DNA of 6,620 nt from Reyranella sp. GTDB taxonomy: Bacteria; Pseudomonadota; Alphaproteobacteria; Reyranellales; Reyranellaceae. Below are positions 1 through 6,400 of the stretch, in pieces; the stretch's first letter is position 1; the number at the start of each line of letters is the position of its first letter. The stretch lies in NCBI GenBank assembly GCA_004296815.1, contig SCVT01000053.1, positions 1 through 6,620 on the forward strand. Reading direction: 5' to 3'. The position numbers and the translations under genes are program-made. A model generated the notes under the pieces. The model did not search any database. It had not been told where the DNA came from and saw only the letters and a list, made by a program, of their open reading frames with translations.

Positions 1-1611
1 CAGGGCCCGTTCGCGGCGCGCGCCAAGCTCGCCTACCTGATGGGCATCCCGGCGCGGCAGATCCACGTCTTCACCGAGCGCGTGGGCGGCGGCTTCGGCG
101 GCAAGCAGGAGATGGTCTCGGAAGACCTGCCCCTGTTCGCCAGCATGAAGCTGGGCGGCCGGCCGGTTAAGTGGGAGTGGAGCCGCGAGGACGAGTTCAT
201 CGGCGCCACGACGCGCCACCAGATGACGACCAAGATCAAGGTCGGCGCCAAGAAGGACGGCACGCTGACGGCGATCGACTGGCAGGTGATCTCCAACACC
301 GGCGCCTACGGCAACCATGGCGGCGAGACGCTGGCGGCGGCGATGGCGAGCCCGATGGCGGCCTACCGTTGCGACAACAAGCGCGGCGTCGGCCGCGCGG
401 TCTACACCAACATGGTCCCGGGCGGCGGCTTCCGCGGCTACGGCGCCTCGCAGACCACCTTCGCCATGGAATGCGCCATGGACGAGCTGGCGCGGACGCT
501 CGGCCTCGATCCCTTCGAGATCCGGCGCAAGAACGTCGTCCGCCCCGGCGACAACGTCGAATCGATCTGGAGCGAGGCCGGCGACGCGAGCTTCGGCAGC
601 CACGGCATCGACGAGTGCCTCGACATCGTCGAGCGCGAGCTCAAGAGGGGCAACGGCACGAAGAAGCCCGACGGCGCAGAATGGACCGAAGGCAAGGGCG
701 TGGCGCTCGCCATGCTGGAATGCGGCCCGCCGACCGAGCACCGGTCGGGCGCGGAGATGCACCTCAATCCCGACGGCACCTACCACCTCGCCTGCGGCTC
801 GTCCGAGATGGGCAACGGCATCACCACGGCGCACAAGCAGATCGCCGCGTCGATCCTGGGCGTGCGCGCCCTCGACATCGACATCATCAATGCCGACACC
901 GACCGCACGCCCTACGACACCGGCACCTTCGCCAGCACGGGCACGGTGGTGGCCGGCAAGGCGGTGCACATCACCGCCGAGGCGATGCGCGACGACGTCC
1001 TCGACTTCGCCGCCCGCCACTCCGGCGTCGACCGCGACAAGTGCCGGCTCGACAACGACGCGGTGATCTGCGGCAACAAGCGGATCACGCTGAAGGAGCT
1101 TCACGCCGAGGGCGCCAAGGTCCACCACCGCTTCACAGTGGGCCGCCGCGCCTATCTCTCGCCGCGCACCATCGCCTTCAACGTGCAGGGCGTGCGGCTC
1201 GCGGTGCACCGGATCACCGGCGAGATCCGCATCCTGCACAGCGTGCATGCCGCCGACATCGGCAAGCCGATCAACCCGATGCAGTGCCGCGGCCAGCTCG
1301 ACGGTGCCGTCGCCATGGGCTACGGCTGGGCGCTGGTCGAGAACATGGTCCACGACGAGGGTCACATGGTGAACCCGCAGCTCCGCAACTGCCGCGTGCC
1401 GGTCTTCGCCGACACGCCGCACACCGACATCTTCTTCGCCAAGACGGTCGACGCGATCGGCCCGCTGGGCGCGAAGTCCCAGGGCGAATGCGGCATCAAC
1501 CCGGTGGCGCCGGCCGTGTCGAACGCGATCGCCAATGCGACGGGGGTGCGGTTCGCCCACCTGCCCTTCACGCCGGACCGGCTGTTCGCCGACCTGGGCA
1601 AGTCCAAGTGA
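1..1611 (+). CDS. Xanthine dehydrogenase/aldehyde oxidase family molybdopterin-binding large subunit (5' partial)
   Basis: This is the large, molybdenum-cofactor-binding subunit of a molybdenum hydroxylase, cut at its 5' end. The frame is open from base 1, so the first visible ATG (position 40) is internal. The visible 536 residues compare with roughly 750-780 for whole bacterial homologues, so about 220 or more are missing upstream. Seen, numbering from base 1: cofactor loop GGGFGGK at 29-35; FRGYGASQ at 144-151, matching the FRGFGGPQ loop of bovine xanthine oxidase; SSEMGNG at 267-273; STGTVVAGKAV near 310-322; and GAKSQGECG at 490-498, with Glu496 at the place of the catalytic general base. 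Family members hydroxylate N-heterocycles or aldehydes using water, passing electrons to 2Fe-2S and FAD partners. None of those partners is visible here; they may lie upstream. Gln36 follows the cofactor loop where eukaryotic xanthine dehydrogenase has a substrate-binding Glu, so I do not call the substrate xanthine. The stop overlaps the next gene's start. Family certain, substrate unknown. Confidence 0.95.
   Translation, partial: QGPFAARAKLAYLMGIPARQIHVFTERVGGGFGGKQEMVSEDLPLFASMKLGGRPVKWEWSREDEFIGATTRHQMTTKIKVGAKKDGTLTAIDWQVISNTGAYGNHGGETLAAAMASPMAAYRCDNKRGVGRAVYTNMVPGGGFRGYGASQTTFAMECAMDELARTLGLDPFEIRRKNVVRPGDNVESIWSEAGDASFGSHGIDECLDIVERELKRGNGTKKPDGAEWTEGKGVALAMLECGPPTEHRSGAEMHLNPDGTYHLACGSSEMGNGITTAHKQIAASILGVRALDIDIINADTDRTPYDTGTFASTGTVVAGKAVHITAEAMRDDVLDFAARHSGVDRDKCRLDNDAVICGNKRITLKELHAEGAKVHHRFTVGRRAYLSPRTIAFNVQGVRLAVHRITGEIRILHSVHAADIGKPINPMQCRGQLDGAVAMGYGWALVENMVHDEGHMVNPQLRNCRVPVFADTPHTDIFFAKTVDAIGPLGAKSQGECGINPVAPAVSNAIANATGVRFAHLPFTPDRLFADLGKSK
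1608..1611 (+). promoter_or_regulatory. GTGA stop/start overlap coupling two genes
   Basis: The bases GTGA hold both the GTG start of the ABM-domain gene and the TGA stop of the molybdenum hydroxylase gene. No GGAGG-like Shine-Dalgarno precedes the GTG; the upstream bases read CTGGGCAAGTCCAAG. Four-base overlaps of this type usually mean translational coupling, where the ribosome finishing the first gene re-initiates on the second. I infer co-transcription and roughly coordinated output of the two proteins. Confidence 0.75.
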
Positions 1612-2543
1612 CCGTCAGCATCGTCACCCAGACCTGCGTGCGGCCCGGCCGCGGCGAGGATTTCGCGCGCTGGCAGGGGCAGACCAGCGACCTCGTCTCG
1701 GCTTTCCCGGGCTTCGTCGAGCAGCGGCTGATGCCGCCCAATCCGCCGCTGCAGGTCGACTGGGTCATCCTGCAGCGCTTCGCGACGATGGAGGACGCCC
1801 AGCGCTGGCTGGTCTCGTCCGAGCGTCAGACGCGCATCGAGGGCGCGGCGCCGATGCTGCTCGGCCGCGACGACGTGCACCTGGTGCGCGACGACGAGGG
1901 CGGAGTCAGGACCGCGCCGGTCTCGGCGGTGATCAGCACCCGCGTGCGGCCCGGCAAGGAGACCGAGTATCGCGCCTGGGAGCGCAAGATCGCCGCCGCG
2001 CAGTCCAGGGCGCCCGGCCTGCAGGGCTATCGCTTCGAGCCGCCCGTGCCGGGCGTGCAGGAGGACTACGTGGCCATCCTGCGCTTCGACAGCCAGGAGA
2101 ACCTGCAGTCCTGGATGGAGTCGCCGGTCCGCAAGGCGCTCGTCGAGGAAGCAGCGCCGCTCACCGAGGAGTTCCACGCCCGCATCGCGAGCTCCGGCTT
2201 CGAGCAGTGGTTCCGCAACGAGCAGGGCGCATCGGGAGGGCCGTCCGTCTGGAAGATGGACATGATCGTCCTGCTGCTCCTCTACCCCATCGTCTTCCTG
2301 TGGGGTGTCTGGGTCGGCACGCCGATCCTGCAGGAGAAGCTCAACACGCCGTGGGCCGTGAACCTGTTCATCGGCAACATCTTCAGCGTCCTGCTGACGG
2401 GCTTCATGGTGCCCTGGGTGGCCAACCGCATGGGCTGGTGGATCTTCCCCAAGGTCAACAAGCTGCAGGCCAACCTGCTGGGGGCGGCCCTGATCTGCGC
2501 CATCTACGCGGCCTCGATCCTGATCTTCTGGCGGTTCTTCTGA
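1608..2543 (+). CDS. Tandem ABM-domain protein with three C-terminal transmembrane segments (COG3224-like)
   Basis: This 311-residue protein resembles the COG3224 group, proteins with antibiotic-biosynthesis-monooxygenase-like folds attached to a small membrane domain. Two ferredoxin-like ABM repeats are visible at about 1-95 and 104-198. Both open alike (SIVTQTCVRPGRGEDFARW at 4-22 and AVISTRVRPGKETEYRAW at 107-124), both continue with an 'aPGf/aPGL' turn, and both carry a later strand (DWVILQRF, DYVAILRF) followed by a helix with a W. Three hydrophobic segments follow at about 217-241, 251-273 and 288-308, so the soluble part is tethered to the inner membrane. The first strand begins at residue 4, which supports the GTG start at 1608. 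ABM-fold proteins include cofactor-free oxygenases and haem-degrading enzymes, but this subgroup has no settled biochemical role to my knowledge. Coupling to the Mo hydroxylase gene suggests a shared pathway (inference). Domain call strong, function unknown. Confidence 0.85.
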   Translation: MTVSIVTQTCVRPGRGEDFARWQGQTSDLVSAFPGFVEQRLMPPNPPLQVDWVILQRFATMEDAQRWLVSSERQTRIEGAAPMLLGRDDVHLVRDDEGGVRTAPVSAVISTRVRPGKETEYRAWERKIAAAQSRAPGLQGYRFEPPVPGVQEDYVAILRFDSQENLQSWMESPVRKALVEEAAPLTEEFHARIASSGFEQWFRNEQGASGGPSVWKMDMIVLLLLYPIVFLWGVWVGTPILQEKLNTPWAVNLFIGNIFSVLLTGFMVPWVANRMGWWIFPKVNKLQANLLGAALICAIYAASILIFWRFF

Positions 2544-2564
2544 ACCACGGCCGGACTTGCTAGA

Positions 2565-2595
2565 CTTGGCCATGGTGGAGGAAACCATGGCCAAG
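2565..2595 (+). promoter_or_regulatory. Perfect 11-bp inverted repeat enclosing the SD and start codon of the PhyH gene
   Basis: The left arm CTTGGCCATGG (2565-2575) is the exact reverse complement of the right arm CCATGGCCAAG (2585-2595). Nine bases, TGGAGGAAA, separate them. In RNA this is an 11-bp stem, seven pairs being G-C, with the Shine-Dalgarno GGAGG in the loop and the AUG at 2587-2589 paired to CAU at 2571-2573. Such a fold could limit start-codon access, or mark the start site while displaying the SD. As DNA, the arms are 20 bp centre to centre, about two helical turns, so an operator for a dimeric regulator is also possible. There is no T-run after it, which argues against a terminator. 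The repeat is certain; the function is inference. Confidence 0.7.
2577..2581 (+). promoter_or_regulatory. Shine-Dalgarno GGAGG that sets the PhyH gene start
   Basis: GGAGG ends five bases before the ATG at 2587, a good spacing. The in-frame alternatives, TTG at 2557 and ATG at 2572, have no comparable purine-rich site upstream. This decides the start in favour of 2587. Confidence 0.8.
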
Positions 2596-3420
2596 CGTCT
2601 CAGCGCCGAAGAAGTCTCGACCTATCGCCGCAAGGGCTTCCATTTTCCGATGCGCGTGCTGTCGGCCGAGGAGGCGCGCGGCTACCGCGATCGCCTCGAG
2701 GCCCATGAGCGCGCCACAGGCGCGCCCATTGCCGGGAACATGCGCCACAAGGTCCACCTCCTCTTCACCTGGGCCAACCAGCTCGCCCGCCACCCCGCCA
2801 TCCTCGACGCGGTCGAGGATGTCATCGGGCCGGACATCCTGTGCTGGAGCACCAGCTTCTTCATCAAGGAGGCGCACTCGCCCTCCTTCGTGTCCTGGCA
2901 CCAGGACGCCACCTACTGGGGTCTCAGCACCGACGATGTGATCACCGCCTGGGTGGCCTTCGCCGACGCGCCGGTCGAAAGCGGCGCCATGAAGTTCTGG
3001 CCGGGCAGCCATCTCAAGAACCAGCTCGAGCATCGCGACACGTTCGACAAGGACAACCTGCTCACGCGCGGCCAGGAGATCGCCGTCGACGTGCCGGAAG
3101 GCGAAGGAGTCGATGTCGCGCTCAAGGCCGGCGAGATGTCGCTGCATCATGTGCTGCTGGCCCACGGGTCCGGCCCCAACACCACCGGCGACCGCCGCAT
3201 CGGGCTCGCCATCCGCTACATCCCGCCCCATGTCCGCCAGCTCAAGGTGCGCGACTCGGCGATGCTGGTGCGCGGCCGCGACACGCACGGCAATTTCGAC
3301 CTCGAGCCCGCACCCAAGGCCGATCTCGACGAGGCCGCGCTGGCGGCGCATCGCGACGCGGTCGACCGCAACGTGAAGGCGCTCTACGCCGGCACGGGGC
3401 AGACAGCTTTCCGCGCCTAG
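2587..3420 (+). CDS. Phytanoyl-CoA dioxygenase (PhyH) family Fe(II)/2-oxoglutarate oxygenase
   Basis: This is a 277-residue non-haem iron oxygenase of the PhyH family. Such enzymes use O2 and 2-oxoglutarate to hydroxylate a substrate, releasing succinate and CO2, usually in the cytoplasm. The metal triad is visible: His105 and Asp107 in SWHQDATYW, and distal His193 in LLAHGSGPN. Arg204, eleven residues after His193, matches the spacing from His264 to Arg275 of human PHYH, the Arg that holds 2-oxoglutarate. The intact Asp107 argues against the SyrB2-type halogenases, which have Ala or Gly there. The segment ESGAMKFWPGSH (131-142) is the usual family strand and turn. There is no signal peptide or membrane segment. 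The gene follows the ABM-domain gene by 43 bases on the same strand and is probably in the same operon. I chose ATG 2587 for its SD; in-frame starts at 2557 and 2572 are less likely. Substrate unknown; bacterial homologues act on diverse small molecules, so phytanoyl-CoA should not be assumed. Confidence 0.92.
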   Translation: MAKRLSAEEVSTYRRKGFHFPMRVLSAEEARGYRDRLEAHERATGAPIAGNMRHKVHLLFTWANQLARHPAILDAVEDVIGPDILCWSTSFFIKEAHSPSFVSWHQDATYWGLSTDDVITAWVAFADAPVESGAMKFWPGSHLKNQLEHRDTFDKDNLLTRGQEIAVDVPEGEGVDVALKAGEMSLHHVLLAHGSGPNTTGDRRIGLAIRYIPPHVRQLKVRDSAMLVRGRDTHGNFDLEPAPKADLDEAALAAHRDAVDRNVKALYAGTGQTAFRA

Positions 3421-3430
3421 CGGATCGCGC
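3421..3430. other. 10-bp convergent gene junction without a clear terminator
   Basis: Only ten bases separate the PhyH gene stop (TAG, 3418-3420) from the stop of the opposing autotransporter gene (TGA on the - strand, 3433-3431). The best local pairing is a 4-bp stem, AGCG at 3419-3422 with CGCT at 3428-3431. It is too short and has no U-tract, so it is not a credible intrinsic terminator. Transcripts from both sides probably run into the opposite coding region unless Rho stops them. Confidence 0.6.
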
Positions 3431-6400
3431 TCAGAACGAGAAGCGCACCCGCGCGCCGCCGATGATCATGAACTCGCTCTGGGAGATCTCGGCGTCGACC
3501 TGGAAGCCGACCGAGGCGCGGTCGGTGACCTTGAAGTCGAAGCCGCCCGACAGGATCGCGGCGTTCATGTCGAGCTGGCCCGCGTTCAGCGTGAAGCCGG
3601 CCGCCGGCAGGTCAGCCAGGGCCGCCGTCACCGTCGATTCGCGCGTGAAGTAGCGCGCGTAGGCCGCCCGCGCGAAGCCCGAAGTCTCGAGCCCGAAGAC
3701 GGTTCCGTAGTAGTTCATGCGCGCGCCGATCTCGCCGCGCGCGGTGCCGTTGCTGCCCGCCAGGACGGTGACGCCGGCCGGCTGGCCGTTCCAGGATTCC
3801 TGGAAGCCCGGGTTCCAGACCATGGTGCCCTGCAACGCGGCGCTGGGCCCAAAGGTGAAGCCTTCGAAGCCGTAGATGTCGTAGCTGCCCTCAAGGCGGC
3901 CGCCCAGCCCGTGCGTGCGGTACTGCGTCGTCACGTTGTACTGGTTCATGACCGGGATCTGGCGGTTCGAGATCACTTCCATGGTCGCGTAGGAGAGTGC
4001 CGCGTTGAACAGCCAGGGGCCGGTCTGCATCTGCGCGTAGGTGCCGAACTGCAGCACTTCGGCGCGCAAGGTCGAAAGGCCGCTGTCGGGCGAACTCCCG
4101 GCGCTTCCGGCCGAGCCCGCAATGCCGATGCGCAGGCCGGGCATGAAGAGGCCTTTGTCGAGGCCGATCGAGATGCCACCCGCGCTGTCGGTGCGCGCCG
4201 ACTCGCCGCTCACCCGTCGCGCCATGCCGATCGCCCCGACCCAGGCCGTCAGCGGCTGCAGGCCGTCGTCGACGATGCCGAGAACCGGCTGCAGGGCGTC
4301 GGGCAGGCAGGCGTCGGTGCTGCAGGCGTTGCCGCCCGCCTGGTTGTCGACGGCGACCCGGTTCGATGCCTTGTTGGGGTCGGTGAGCGCGGCCACGAAC
4401 TGGCCGCTCGACATCGAGCCCATCGAGCCGACGCCGGTATGGACGCTGCCGGAGATCTGGTTCAGCGCCTGCGGCATGGCGCTGGCCGGAAGATTGTAGA
4501 GCGAGAAGTACGACGAGACGTTGGCGCCGGTCGCCAGCGCGCGGTCGAGGCCGGCCGTCACCGCCGCCTGGTTGGGCGTCGGATTGGGGACGACCGGGGT
4601 GATCTGGTTCGGCGTCAGCGTCAGGTAGACGTTGTTTGCGTCGTAGCTCAGCGACGGCGTCACGCCTGCGCCGAAGCCGCCGATCACCGTGTTCGCAGCG
4701 AAGGTGCCGGTGCGGCCGCCGGTGGCGGTGAGCACCGTGTAGGGATTGCTGAAGGTGGCGCTCTGCGCCACGGCCTGGAGCGTCCCGCCGAGGCTGGCCG
4801 TTCCCGTCACGTTGACCTTGTCGGCGAGCGCGCCGTTGACGCGGATCGTCGTCGTCGAGCCCGAGGCCAGCGTGAGGTTGCCGCCGATGTTCAGGGTGCC
4901 GATCGAGGCGTTGCCCGGCGCCAGGAAGCCGCCCGAGTTGATGATGGTGCTGGGCAGCGTGCCGATGCCGCCGATCGTGGCGCCGCTGCCCACCGTCACG
5001 CCGCTGGAGTTCGCGATCGAGCCGTCGACCAGCAGCTTGCCGCCTGTCACCGACGTGGCCCCGGTGTAGGTGTTGGTGCCGGTGAGGGTCGTGGTCCCGC
5101 TGCCGATGTGGTTGAGGCCGCCGGTGCCCGAGATCGTGTTGGCGATCGCGATCGTGTCGGCACGGTTGATGGCCAGCATGGCATTGTTGATGACGTTGCC
5201 GGTGCCCAGCGTGCCGGTCGTGCCGCCGTTGCCGACCTGCAGGGTGCCGGACGCGATCGTCGTCACGCCACTGTAGCTGTTGTCGGCCAACAGGCTGGTC
5301 GTTCCGCTTCCAACCTGGGCCAGCGAACCGGTGCCGGAGATCGCGTTGGCGACCGCCTGCACGTCGGACCGGTTGAAGGCCAGCGTAGCGTTGTTGATGA
5401 CAGAACCGCTGCCGAGCGTGCCCGCGGTGCCGCCGCTGCCGATCTCGAGCGTGCCCGAGGAAATCGTCGTCGTGCCGCTGTAGCTGTTGGCGCCGGTGAG
5501 TGTCGTCGTGCCGCTGCCGACCTGGGTGACCGAGCCGGTGCCGGAGATCTCGTTCGCGACGGAGAGCGCGTTCGAGCGGTTGAAGATCAGGCTCGCATTG
5601 TTGGTGACGGCACCGCTACCCAACGTTCCCGCCGTGCCGCCGAGGCCGACCTGCAGGGCGCCAGAGGAGATCGTCGTCGAGCCGCTATAGCTGTTCGCGC
5701 CAATCAGGCTCGTCGTGCCCGTGCCGATCTGCGACAGACTGCCGGTGCCCGAGACGGCGCCGGCCACGGTCAGCGCGTCGGACCGGTTGAACAGCAGCGT
5801 GCCGTTGTTGGTCACTGCACCAGTGCCCAGCGTGCCGGTGGTCCCGCCCGCGCCGACCTGCAGCCCGCCGGACGCGATCGTGGTGGTGCCGGTATAGGTG
5901 TTGGCGCCGGTCAGGATCGTCGTGCCGCTGCCGGCCTGGGTGAGCGAGCCCGATCCCGAGATTGCGTTTCCGACCGTCAGCGCATCCGACCGGTTGAACA
6001 GCAGGCTGCCGCTGTTGGTCACCGCACCCGTCCCCAGGGTGCCGGTCGTGCCGCCGTCGCCGATCTGCAGGCCGCCGGACGAAATGCTGGTGGCGCCGGT
6101 GTAGCTGTTGTTGCCGGTGAGCACGGTAGTGCCCGTGCCGATCTGGCCCAGCGCCCCCGTGCCGCTGATCGCGCCGGCAACGGTCAGTTCGTTCGAGCGG
6201 TTGAACAGCAGGCTGCCGTTGTTCGTGACATCGCCGCTGCCCAGCGTGCCGCTGGTTCCGCCGCTGCCGACCTGGAGGGCGCCGGACGTGATCGTCGTCG
6301 CGCCGCTGTAGCTGTTGCTGCCGGTCAGCGTCGTGGTGCCGGCGCCGACCTGGGCGAGCGAGCCGGTGCCGGAGATCGCATTGCCCACCGTGAACGCATC

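Noticed and set aside
40..42. ATG 40 as the start of the molybdenum hydroxylase gene
   Set aside because: Family-like sequence (QGPFAARAKLAYLMGIP) runs through base 1 in frame, and a start at 40 would remove the N-terminal third of the subunit, so the ATG is internal.
171..1607. Long + strand open frame upstream of, and in frame with, the ABM-domain gene
   Set aside because: Its translation is Arg/Pro/His-rich low-complexity, typical of an out-of-frame reading of GC-rich coding DNA, and it lies wholly within the molybdenum hydroxylase gene. The real gene in this frame begins at GTG 1608, where recognisable domain sequence starts.
1362..2594. 410-codon open frame on the - strand
   Set aside because: It is antisense to the end of the Mo hydroxylase gene and the ABM-domain gene, has biased shadow composition, and shows no recognisable domain.
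2565..2595. Rho-independent terminator between the ABM-domain and PhyH genes
   Set aside because: The inverted repeat is strong but is followed by GCGTCTCAGC rather than a T-run, and its loop and right arm are the SD and start of the next gene.
2560..3351. 263-codon open frame on the - strand
   Set aside because: It is antisense to the PhyH gene, whose catalytic motifs are intact in the + frame. The antisense product resembles no family I recognise.
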